A stretch of 64,000 bases of DNA from assembly GCA_964017145.1 (NCBI GenBank), contig OZ024847.1:1364001-1428000 (forward strand). Direction: 5' to 3'. The position numbers and the translations under genes were made by a program. The notes under the pieces were generated by a model that saw only the letters and a list, made by a program, of their open reading frames with translations, searched no databases and was not told the origin of the DNA. Shown piece by piece: positions 46,225 through 57,156 of this stretch (its first letter is position 1; every line of letters begins with the position of its first letter). The stretch is from Agrocybe praecox. Taxonomy: Eukaryota > Basidiomycota > Agaricomycetes > Agaricales > Agrocybaceae.

Positions 46225-48995
46225 CAGTGTCACCTCATCCCCCTTATTTTCTAATATACCAACTCTCCACCTCATCCTCATGTAATCTGCCTTCCCTATT
46301 TGCCAGTGGGCCGTGGCTTAAGCTTTGCAGTAGCTTTAAATTGATGTGTATGCCTGTTGCTGAAAAATATGATTTTAACATTTTGATATTAATTAATACG
46401 GTGTCAATGAGTCTAATCCAACAACAAATGAAAGAGAATGAGGCTAAAATATTGCTTTCTTCAAGCTTTCTTTGTAAACTCACGAACGCGTCTTGAACGC
46501 GTCAATTAGTAGGCATGACGCACGCCGCGGGACTTTCACGTGATTCAAATCAACTCGATACTTAGGGGCAACTCAGTGCTCACCTCTTCGGCAGCGCCCA
46601 TAATCATGTCATCCTGAACGTCTGTCAAAATTTCTCTACTTTGACGGCAAACATACCTAGAAACGTTTGCAATTCTGACGATTGACTACTAATTCATTTC
46701 TATTTTTCTACTACTTGCCGAACTCTACGTTAGCCAGTGCGGCTCGGATTCAGGATGTCAATAAAGCTGGAACGCGATGTCTCGAACGTAGTGATTGGTA
46801 TCCCCCTGTTGCTCTTTCGCAGAAAAAAGAAGTCCGTTTTTTGTCCTGAGCAATCATGTCAAGCATCGAAGGAAATCTTGAGCAACTTCTTCAACCAGCG
46901 GTTGGCTTCCTTCTCGCAGCCATCACAGCTGGCGTGGTACGTATTCTGGCTTGGTCAACTATTGATATTACTGACCAATACAACAGGTAGAAGTTCTTCT
47001 ATATGGTAAGATGAATATATTTCCTGTGAACTTTACTTAAAGATAACCATCGATTAAGAAAGGCATACACATCGTTCTCTTCTGCATTTGCATGTTCATT
47101 CTCGCACGCAACAGGCAGACAACACAATGGTTTATAACAATATCGGCAGTGATCATGTTTGTGCTGTCTACGGCAGACGTGGCTATAACCATCCATGTAC
47201 TCACACACGACCTTGGCTCAGTTTTCAATCAAGACAAACTCTCGGCGGTTGAAAAACGTGTAGGGTATAAAATCCCTTTATTTGTGACTAATAAGTGAGT
47301 AGTGTTTAAAACTTGAATACAGCTCTGCTGTTCATTTAATAAACTGATGCTAAAGTCAACGAACAGTTTTATTGCCGATTTAATACTGGTCAGTCCGGAG
47401 CTTGTATTTTTATTCTTGTATGTACTGACGAAAAGGTCACGTAGCTCTACCGCTGTTACATGGTATGGGGTCGCTCAAAATACATCCTCATTGGAGCGTC
47501 TGTTTTTGTTCTCACCGATACAAGTAAGAGCTTTATTTTTCTACTATTCATTTCTATGCCTGATCTTTTTGTATAAACAAGTTTGGGGATACATGGCTAT
47601 AGTAATCCAAGTCAACCCCGTGAACATTACATTCGTTCCGGTGTATATCTGGACAATATTTGGCATCAACCTCGTACTTGCAGTTGTTACAGGTGAGTAT
47701 GCGACTCGATGATTTCAGTTTAAGACATAATTTTGTTTTGTAGTTGGGCGTATATTTTGGGTGTCCAAGATGGCAGAACCTTTGCTTCGGGGAACTAATC
47801 CAAAAAGTTATCATACGGCCATGGCAGTTATGTGAGCAATACAAGAAATATGGAAGTTTTGAAATTTGGATATCTCTGACCCTTTATTTTCTTTCATAAT
47901 TCACAGAATAGAGTCTAGCGTCATCTATTCTGCCTGCATTTTGGTGTACATTACATTTCCTGGCCCATCTGCTTATAGGGTTCGTCCAATGCGTTTCGTC
48001 AGGTGCTCTCCTTCAGAAATTCAAGCCTTTATCAATAGCTGGTTCCATTAACTGTTTGTTTCAGACTTGTGGTGGGTGGGCTTTGTCTTCCTAGTAGGAC
48101 ATTATTTACCAAAATATTGCAGACCATCATGCCGACCTTGTTAATTGTTCAAGTCGGTCTGGGTCGTGCAGTTACCGACAGCACTAGCATACCCACTACC
48201 ACGTCCGAGTTCCGCGTAGAGGCCCGCACAACAAATCCAAATTCTGTCGTCCTAGATGCTCTGATATTCTCAAGTCGGAATGGCTACCCGACAAGGTCTA
48301 TGAGCGAGGGCGACAATCACCGCTCTTCTGGCGATGAAATTCGAGGTGTTAGTCCAGACGGCTCGATGTCTGGTAAAAGAGCAAGTCGATTGTCACCGCT
48401 TGAAAATCCTACCAGGCAATAGAAGGCAATAGAACGGACCTCAAATCAGTATCGCATACGTACAGTCTTTACTGCTTTCCATTTATTATTTAACATTTGA
48501 TTTTCATAGGTAATACATGTATCTCGTCCTCATAATCAATTTGTATTATTACAGACTTCCTCGGACTTCAATCATCTGTAATTTGACATTACAGCCGTGA
48601 AATTTGCACCTTGGACATAGGGCAGTGACTGTTGGGTTGAGCGTCACCTTCACAGCGTTGGAAGATAGCATAACTCCCAGAAAAAGAGGTGGACGCAAAA
48701 AACGAACAGGTTGACGCATTAATAGCTCACTAATTCCCGACCATTCAAAGTACCTACTGCGCGTAGTACCTCCATTCAAGAAGGTCATATAGGTGGATTA
48801 AACGAGCTATGAACCTTTGTCATCGGAGGAGTTCTAGTCGTGAACATTCACAAGGCCGCTTCTATTCTATTCTACTCCAGGCATAATTTTTAAATTTAGA
48901 GTAGTATTGCGCAACGTTGAGAAGAGTTTCTCGTTTTCCGCCCGTCCCTTGATACACGCGCGAAAAAAAAAGAGAAGATACTCGAGAAGATGAGA
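46225..48995 (+). repeat. Inverted duplication, block A
   Basis: Matches 57157-60045 as reverse complement over its whole length, including a complete membrane-protein gene, its introns and its flanks. The left edge is at TGTCACCTCATCCCCCTTAT (46227) and the right edge near GAGAAGATACTCGAGAAGA (48970-48990). Confidence 0.9.
46856..48422 (+). CDS. Multi-pass (7TM-like) membrane protein, copy A
   Basis: Same family as the 16.8-23.6 kb array. Exon 1 starts MSSIEGNLEQLLQPAVGFLL, the 19-nt microexon is 46987-47005 (VEVLLYG), then GIHIVLFCICMFILARNR, FIADLILLYRCYMVWGRSKY, a helix with IWTIFGINLVLAVVT, GRIFWVSKMAEPLL, IIESSVIYSACILVYITF and TIMPTLLIVQVGLGRAV, with a Ser-rich tail ending ENPTRQ. All borders traced are GT...AG except the short region after ITFPGPSAYR (about 47980-48118), where exon choice is unsure. 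A near-identical inverted copy lies at 57745-59312. Both frames appear open, so the pair may be two working genes. Confidence 0.8.
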
Positions 48996-49649
48996 AGAAG
49001 CTGGGTCTGAGTAAACACTGCAAACTTCATTTAAGTCGTGATCATGGTCATGGGATTCTTTTTATCAGAGGAGTGAGTCGCAAGTGCGAAATCCGGAATC
49101 CAGGCGAATTCGACACGAATCAAACATACCTCTTGTGGTATTTCACTTTTTAGAGCTTGCCAAAAATACATACGTGCTTTACCAAGATCCGTGGAATATA
49201 TCAGCTGCTGCCAGTGCCTGCTTCTCCTTCAACTACCTATTACCCCTGCTCCTAAGTATGTACATATACACCGTCACACGCCGTCGCCGCCGCAGTGCAC
49301 ACTGCACAGGAGGTGATTCATGTGATAGTCTATCAGGTAAGTGAACCACTAGACCCAGACCCAGTGTAGATGATTACAAGTGTACGTTAGTCTTTTGACT
49401 CGGGCTGCGGTGGAACTTCAAGTTGTGGGTTTAGGACCTCGAGCAGGAGGCGATTGGCCGTCTGTCTTGAAGGGAGGAATTAGAGTGTAGTCCCCTATCA
49501 GTATAAACATCTATCATCTGCATAGAGTCCAGTCAGAAATAGAGAGTACGCAGTTCAAACAAGTCTAGAATAAGCAGAAGCTAACAGGAGCCAGGCTCGA
49601 GGATAAAATTACCGCAAGTTCAATTCAAAGTCCGCAGTTCGAAGCCTGG
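48996..49649. other. Spacer between blocks A and B
   Basis: No gene. This stretch has no counterpart in the inverted copy and marks where the permuted copy was opened. Confidence 0.5.
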
Positions 49650-52600
49650 GCTGTGTCTCTATTTGTCCCTGCTTGTCTTTCTTTCTTTCTTGACACGACC
49701 ACGTTTGTACTCGCCATATGGAGATTCCGAGTCCCCAATCCGGGAATAGAATTTGGGCTCGAGAGGCTATTATTAGACCTGCTCTTCTTTTTCTGTCTTA
49801 GCTTAGCACACTTACAACCTGTTAGTTTTAAGTTTAATCCTTCCATAATATCGCCCGTACCAAATAACGATACCATGCCCCTGCATTAATGTAAATCCAT
49901 TCGGATCTGTTATGATATGATATGATATATTCCCTCATTCAAAATCCTCGCACAGTTCGCCAATCCGATATATAGCTAGTCAACTGGCTCGCATGATCCT
50001 CGTTGTCAAACGGATTTTCAAGGCCCCGAGCGGCTCAACGGGCGGTACTCACTGCCCAGGCACACCCACTCACCCATACTCACACTCACTCGGGCGTCCG
50101 CCCATTCCGGATATGATCACTCAAAGAGGTATATTCGCGTAGCTACTAGCGGCGTTACTACGTAGTGACGATTAATCATTATTATAGCGCCCATGATGAT
50201 GTGCGTGTTCAACTATGTAGTACGACTATGTGTATGTGTCTATCACTATGTCCATCAAATCACATCAATGCATGTATGATGTATGATTGCTCATCGCCGC
50301 CCGAGGCGTCCTATTGAAGACCCGGAGCATCAATTGATCATTTAGTCGTCCGTCCTAGTACACCATTGCCTACATACCCAAGTAAAACAAGTACATACAA
50401 ATTGATGATAATATGTAGTATGACAGCGCGCGACTGCGAGCTTCGAAGCTCTGAAACGCTCGATTCTTACACTGATAACGATACTACATACTCTCATTAT
50501 TCATAATCTGCTAAACGTAATTATTTATAGAAGCCCAGTGCACACTGCATGAATATTTGAATACAATCATCGCATGTATGTCCTATGTAAATACTCTGCT
50601 CTGTTAAATCTGCTCCCGCAGTGCGTAGGCCGGTAAACAGTTTATAGCACTTGCCTCGACTAGGATTAGCAAGCGAGCGAGCGTACGGCGACGCACGGCC
50701 TACGCTTCTGGCCTACTGGGTACATAGTCTATGGGTGCTAACATGCTATATTTCTATTTCTATATTTATCCAAGTTCGTCCTCATCCTTTTCCTTATGTA
50801 AAAATAAACTAAAACCAAAACATATGATATGATATGATGCTCATCACACAAAAACGCGCTACACGCTACACGCCGCGGCTTCAAGCCTGAAGCAGTCACG
50901 CGCCCGACTCTCACCGCCACTGTGCTTCGGTGAATACGAGATATGATATGATATTGCTCCACCAGGACTCGCAGGAAGTGAGCGAGCGAGCGAGAGAATA
51001 ATTAAGGAACCTACTAGATAAACACATCCCATCAGCCGCCCAAAACGGCCCCCGTCCATCTAAATCGTTCGCTAAACTCGCTCGCTCACTCCGGTGCAGC
51101 GAAGACGACGACGATCATTTGTGTGTTTTTCTTTCCGTCTTTCCGTCCGTTCATGCGTGATTCCTTCCTCGCTAAGTACTACAGTTCTCACTCCACTGCA
51201 CACCCTGAGTGAATAAAGTAAAACAAAAAAAAAATAACCACGTTGAAGAAAAGATCGTAACATCGAATCGAAAGCGCCGACTGGAGAAGTAATCGACTGA
51301 TCATATCATATCGTAACATATCACTTGATTTTTCTTGACATACATACATACATATCTAAAATAGACGAAGAAAACTGCGCTCCTCGACACTATACCTTGA
51401 CGGTATTAATTAGCAGTCACCTCAACCTTCCAAGACGCGGTGTCGCACAAACCCAGACTCAGACTCGGTCATACACACATTGAACCTAACACGACAGTCC
51501 TTCCATTCGTCTGAGTGACTCTCTGCCAGGCTGTCCGTCTAACTGACTACTTACTACATAACACCTTCGGAGTCTGACGATCTATAAATAGAAATACCAC
51601 ACATACATACCCTACTAGTCCTCTCACATCTGACATTCAGGAATATCTATTCACACAAACCCACGAGGAGCTCTCGAAAAAACATAAAGAAAGAGCAATG
51701 CGCAGTGGTCCTGGGACGAAAAAAGAAAGAAAGAACAAAACCTATAATTACACACGAGACACGAGAAAAAAAGAAGCACAGCGAGCGAGGTCGTCGATCC
51801 CGAAGTAGCCTCAATATCGATAAGAATAAATATTGTCTGCCAAATGAATGAATGAGTGAACGTAGTGCGCAGTTCATAGAAGTGCAGGTAAGCTATACTT
51901 GTAAGTAAGTAACACTAATAGATAGCTCGTTCGATAATAGAATAGAATGTATATATGTATCTAACCCCAATGAATGAATAATGATAAAAACCCCTTTTAT
52001 CCGTATCGTAATACCCGAATTAAATAACTACCAAATACACCGAGGAACTTCGAAGAAGGGAAAGACAGGAATAAAAATGAAAAAGGGAACGAGAGACTGT
52101 TGCGTTGGATGCGGGCTAGAGAGTTGTAAAGAGAAAGGGAACTAGAATGATAGATACAATACATATGTAGGAATGATGCTTTGCTTGCTTTGCGTTGCGT
52201 TGCTTTGCTTTGGTCAATTCGCCTGGCACCCCGCACACCATCGACATCGGCATAGTTTGAATAGATAGATAGATCTTCTCCTCTCGAGCTTAAGCTTCAT
52301 CGACATCATCAACCCAGAGCCTAACGGGCCTAGCTAGCACCTAGCACCTATCCCGCCCGCCCATCGAAGCACCCACCCAACAAAACCAACCAATCAATTA
52401 ATCACCCTTCCCCGGGCCCATCATCGCAAGCCCATTAAACCCCAAATACGCTTTCGCCCTCTCCACCGTCATGCTTACATTCTGCTCTCCTATGCCTGTG
52501 CCTAGACCATTGAGGGTAGTAGCACCCCCAAAATCCTCCGAGCCCCAAAGGTAATATATCGACCTCCGGCGCATGACGAGCAGCTGGCGGGGGAGGAACT

Positions 52601-52845
52601 TGAGCAGGACGACGAATATCGCGAGGGTGAGGAATGTGAATAGTGTTACTGCAGAGGGAAGTTAGTATCATATCAAATAGACAATATATTTTGATAGTGA
52701 TAATGAGAGAAAGGGACATGTCACAGGACGACAGACGAACGAACGCGGGGTGTGGCGGGGTTGACACAAGTAGCGCTGACGAGCACGTCGACGTCCACGC
52801 ACCGACAGTGGGCGCGAAACCGTCAAGGAGCAACAGTAGACATCC
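49650..52845 (+). repeat. Inverted duplication, block B
   Basis: Matches 60437-62712 as reverse complement. Most of it (49650-52397) is non-coding. The right end covers exon 2 and part of the intron of the SPT small-subunit gene. The right copy is shorter because about 0.9 kb (roughly 51010-51900) and smaller pieces are missing. ATGATATGATATG-type runs occur at about 49911-49930 and 50824-50837. Confidence 0.9.
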
Positions 52846-53142
52846 ACAAACCAAAAAGAAAAAAAGAAAGAAAAAAAAATACAACTCACAAACAACGACC
52901 TTTTCCCAAGGCTCATAAACAGTCAACGCAAACGTCGACTCTATCAGTATTCTCTTCCTCCACCAAAAGAGCTTCACCCGTCTCGCCATGGTGATCTCAC
53001 AGCCGTCCTTGACATAATACGAGGGCTCGGGACACCGTGCAAAGCTAAAGTCGGGTTTGGGCGGAGGGAGGTTTCTGAGTCTGCGTGAAGGGATACGTCG
53101 GCTTTGGTAGTATGAAGAAGAGGAAGAGGAGAGCGAGTCCAT
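52398..53142 (-). CDS. Serine palmitoyltransferase small subunit-like protein, copy 2
   Basis: Two exons on the minus strand, 53142-52890 and 52648-52398, 167 residues, in frame. Exon 1 carries a Ser-rich start (MDSLSSSSSSYYQSRRIPSR), then LFWWRKRILIESTFALTVYE and PWEKVVV. Exon 2 begins with the TM helix LFTFLTLAIFVVLLKFLPRQ and continues LLVMRRRSIYYLWG. The architecture and single intron position match the copy at 35168-35617, but this one has longer ends. It is expected in the ER with the SPT complex at the entry of sphingolipid synthesis. The intron contains the breakpoint of block B, and a third, truncated copy of exon 2 lies at 60668-60923. Confidence 0.85.
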
Positions 53143-53459
53143 GGCTGCCAGCGGCTGTGGAGGGGAGGTGAGGATCTGAGTAGACAGAAAAAGAAAGGGC
53201 GAGTTGTTTTTATAACATGTACAACAAGAGTAGAGTGGACGCGTGAGACAACGCAACAAGGAAAAGGGAGACCTGCGTCGGAAAGATGCCCAATCCGCGG
53301 GCCATTTCTCCGGGACGGTATATAAACGTTTATAAATAAATGAAACGCGTTGCATATAGGGTAACATGCTTTCCGGATTAGGGTGACTTCCGAGCAATGC
53401 AACATGATCACATTGTTTGATAATAAAAAAATATCAATATGACATATGGCAACGAGCGC

Positions 53460-56400
53460 CTAATAGGGAGGGGGGCCACCGCCTCGTTGATGTCTCCCCA
53501 TGCCGCCCATGCCCATTCCCATATTCATTCCGGGGGCGCCCATGCCCATTCCCATGCCCATCCCAGGCATATTCATGCCCATGCCCATGCCCATACCGCC
53601 CATTCCCATATTCATCCCATCCCAGCTCGTGTCCATGTTCATCCCACCGCCGCCTCCTCCAAAGTTCATCATCCCCATCATCGGATTCATACCAGCACCT
53701 GCACCTCCCATATTCATGCCCATGGCTATCATCGGATTGGCCATCCCCATGCCATTATTCCAAGCAGCAGCAGTGTCCATGCCGCCCATCCCCATCCCCA
53801 TCATAGGCTGCGCAATAAGCTGATTTGCACCTCCTCCTCCCGCAGTACCTAGCATCCCCATCCCAGCCATGGTTTGCTGCGCGTTATTGTTGACGAACCC
53901 TCGCGCATTATTGTTATTATTATTTCCTCCACCCATCATACCCGTGTTGCCTCCTGCGAACCTCATGACTGACCCAACACCACCACCGCCGTTCATCGAC
54001 ATAGGCTGAGCCATCATTAACATTCCATTTCCGCCACCTCCCACTCCCATCCCCATTCCTACATTTCCCATTCCTACATTGCTCATTCCACTACCCATAC
54101 CCATCGTGTTCATACCCATCGCGCCGCCGCCTCCGCCCATATTCATACCCATACCCATATTAGCGCCCATCCCCATCCCCATCCCATTTCCTCCTCCACC
54201 AACACTCTGTACATTCACATGCTGATGATGGTGTTGCTGCTGCTGCTGCTGATGGTGGTGGTGCCCACCACTATTATTCGTTCCCCTCCCTCCATCACCA
54301 CCCCCACCACCTCCTCTATCCCCCCGAACAGGCGACTTGGGCCTAAGCGCATCAATCTCAGCCGTCATCGGAACCACATACTTGCCCACCGCCGCCGCGC
54401 CCCCAGACGAAGACGTAGCAGCACTACTAGCGACCCCCGCAGGCCCCGCCATATCCCTAATCCCCTCCTCCCACCTCTCCCTCTCCCACCTCCTTGCTAA
54501 CCCGCCCTCATCGCCGTCCACGTGGAATTTCACGTCTACCACTTTGGCCTGCGCCGTCGAGCTCTCGATATTGAGTGCCAAATTCGCACTAGAAGACGAA
54601 GCCGACGAAGATGTCGAATTCGCCTTTCGCAGCCCAGTAGTCATCGTCCTCACACCACCATCCGAAGCAAGAACCCCCGACGTACGAGGCAAGAACGCCT
54701 CCTGCCCAGGTGCCAACACCGTGACCCACCCGCGTCTCAAGGACGACATCCTCCCAAAAATTTCCAGCCTCCGCATACCCAAACAGAAGTTCTCTATTAG
54801 GGTGTACATCTCCGGAGGCTTGCGTGCGGGGTCGTTCGGGTCGCCTTCCCAAATTATCACGTCCGTGTCTGAGGATTGAGTATATTATTTAGGATATGTA
54901 ACAAAATAAGCAAAAGTAATAAGAGATTTTAACTCACCAACATTACAATGCACGAACCAACTATCGTTCGACCGCCTCACTGTCCCTCTGATCCCCATCA
55001 GACAATGCTGCTTCGTCCTCGTCAACAACGAAGTAGTCGGCGGATCCGTCTACAAAAGAGGCATAAATAAGCGCCCACCCCCCAAGTAGCAAAAATAAAA
55101 ATAAAAAAGCAACTCACCCCAGCCGCCGCACCCCTCTTATTAGTCCTACACCAAACCACATCCTCACACCTCCTATACCCCCACCTCGCCAGCACCTCTC
55201 TCCCACGTTCGAGTCCCTCCCCAGCTCCACTCCCTACCCAGAGAAACACAAAACTCGGATCACCCGCAAGCGACGGGATAGGCAGCTCCTGCAGGTGGTC
55301 GAACGTAAAAGAGGAAGAGAAAGGCGGGTCGATGAGGATCACATCGAACTTCGTTGGGTGGAGCGTGGTTAGTAGCGTGTGGATCTGTTGATGGGTCGTT
55401 GGCGGTGCGGAAGGGGACGATGAAGAAGGAGAAGGAGGAGGGGGTAAAGAGAGGTAATGCGGTGGGAGCGAGTGTTGGTTCACGGATTGTTTCTTGAGGT
55501 TCAGCAGGCGTTGTTGTTTCGGGTATCTGCATTGTATTATTATGATAAGTAAAAGTAGAAGCAAAAAGAAACGACACTGACTCCTCAAACCGCCTCTCAG
55601 GCTCCGCGCCCAAGACCCAATTCTGTGGCCACTCTCCTCCATCAACATACCGCTGCGAATAGTCGTTCCGGATCGTCTCCTCCTCAGGGACGTAGTTCGC
55701 GTACCGCTGTGCGCGCGCGCGTTTCGCGGGGGGCAGGTCTGAGCGGACGATGCGAGGGGGAGGGGAAGTTGGGTCGTAAGAGTCTGAGTCTGACGAGTTT
55801 GAGTTTTCGGAATCGTCGTCGTTGTTATTGTTGGAATCGAGCGTCTGCCTATCGTCCTCGTCTTCATCTTCGTCATAATTATGACCAGCATAGTCCTCAT
55901 CAGCGAGGAGGACATCAACGTCGACATCGGCTTCTTCGCGCTTGACTCGGCCCCCCTCGTTGTCGTCGTCACCATCGACGCTTATCCGGTCATGGTCGTA
56001 ATAACGATACTCCTCATCCTCCCAATGGCCTTCCTCGCTCGGGGCAGGAGCATCATCAACAGCAGTGACAGTCGATACCGAACGCCTTCTCTTTCTCTGA
56101 CTTCCATGCACCCTGTCTCTTTCCCCTTCCCTCTCCCTCTCGCGCTCCATCTCCCTCTCCCGTTCACGCTCCCGTTCCAACGCCCGCCGGCGCTGCAAAG
56201 CCCTCACCTCGCGCTTAAGCCGCTTCTGGCCCTCCTTGATGCGCACGAGCAAGGCCGAGTGCGCTGCGAGGAGGGAGTGTGCGGAGGAGAGGGTCGTAAT
56301 ACTGCCACCTGATGTCGATGGTGGTGGTGGTGTTGATATTGATATGTTTCCGTTCGAGTTCAGGCTGGCCATGCTGCTGGAGAGAGCTTGGGAATCAGAT

Positions 56401-56546
56401 TGGGTTGGAGGGGGGTCCCTGCGTTGGGTAGAACCAGAGGCAGAACCAGAGGCGAAGGAAGTTGAATTTGAGCCAATAAATGACGAATTGTTGGGCAAGA
56501 AGAGCTGGGAATTGCTTGCAGGAGGAGCAGGTGCCGCTGCTGCCAT
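53460..56546 (-). CDS. METTL14-type MT-A70 family RNA methyltransferase subunit with Gly/Met-rich tail
   Basis: Four exons: 56546-55582, 55526-55118, 55049-54938 and 54868-53460, 964 residues, all in frame. A charged N-terminal region (coiled RERE stretch, acidic blocks) leads to [20 protein letters not shown] and FEEYPK, then the MT-A70 core: [90 protein letters not shown] and [20 protein letters not shown]. The order and motifs follow METTL14 rather than METTL3, whose DPPW is replaced here by DPPF (EPPL in animal METTL14). METTL14 pairs with METTL3 for nuclear mRNA m6A. After about residue 545 comes a tail of some 420 residues with His/Gln runs and long Gly/Met/Asn repeats, unusual for the family and prion-like in composition. 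Confidence 0.92.
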
Positions 56547-56731
56547 AGGAGATATATGTCCCTGCGCAAAAACAAGGAAGACGCGAGTCTAGAAGTGGGT
56601 ATTGGGTAAAGGAACCTTGGAAGGTGTACGGTCAGGTTCGGCACAGTGGTGACAGTGACGCGAATCCAGTCCATATGAGCTCGGCAAAGCCACCTCCACC
56701 ACCGGGATCTATCCGTCCGGCATATTAATTG
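56547..56731. other. METTL14-like gene upstream region
   Basis: Short 5' flank between the methyltransferase start and repeat R copy 2. No motif assigned. Confidence 0.4.
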
Positions 56732-57156
56732 GCTTTCTTTTTCAACTTCCATGAACATCTTTCTCCAGGACAAGCGTGTCCGTACACCTTGAGAGTCATC
56801 TAGGAACTGACAATCATACCAAACTGCAGACGATATGCGAATAGCATCCCAAAACCCCTTTGCACAAGGAGCAGCATCCAGCCTCAGCGATTCCCCATGA
56901 CCGCTCTGTGATGAAACGAGCAGAAGGAGCATCATTGAAACCGAAATCCAAGTCGTGATCTTGAAGTCTCCCTCACTGGAAGGCCCACTGGTCATACTAT
57001 GTATCTATCTGGATGGCACAATATCTGCAAGAAGCCTGAACTTATACTAGAAACTTTCGAACTGCAACAAAAACTCAATTTGGCTTCTTTTTCCTGAAGT
57101 GCAACCTGGCCCTACATTAGGCGATCACCATCTGTTAACGAGCTGGTATATAAACT
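56732..57156 (+). repeat. Dispersed repeat R, copy 2 (~425 bp)
   Basis: Direct-orientation partner of 37673-38137 with a ~43-nt internal deletion. Its 3' end (GAGCTGGTATATAAACTGT) abuts the first base of inverted block A', so the repeat and the duplication breakpoint coincide. Confidence 0.85.

Noticed and set aside
53439..54879. Long plus-strand open frames opposite the METTL14-like gene
   Set aside because: They are composition shadows of the Gly/Met/His repeats. The minus-strand frame carries the conserved domain.
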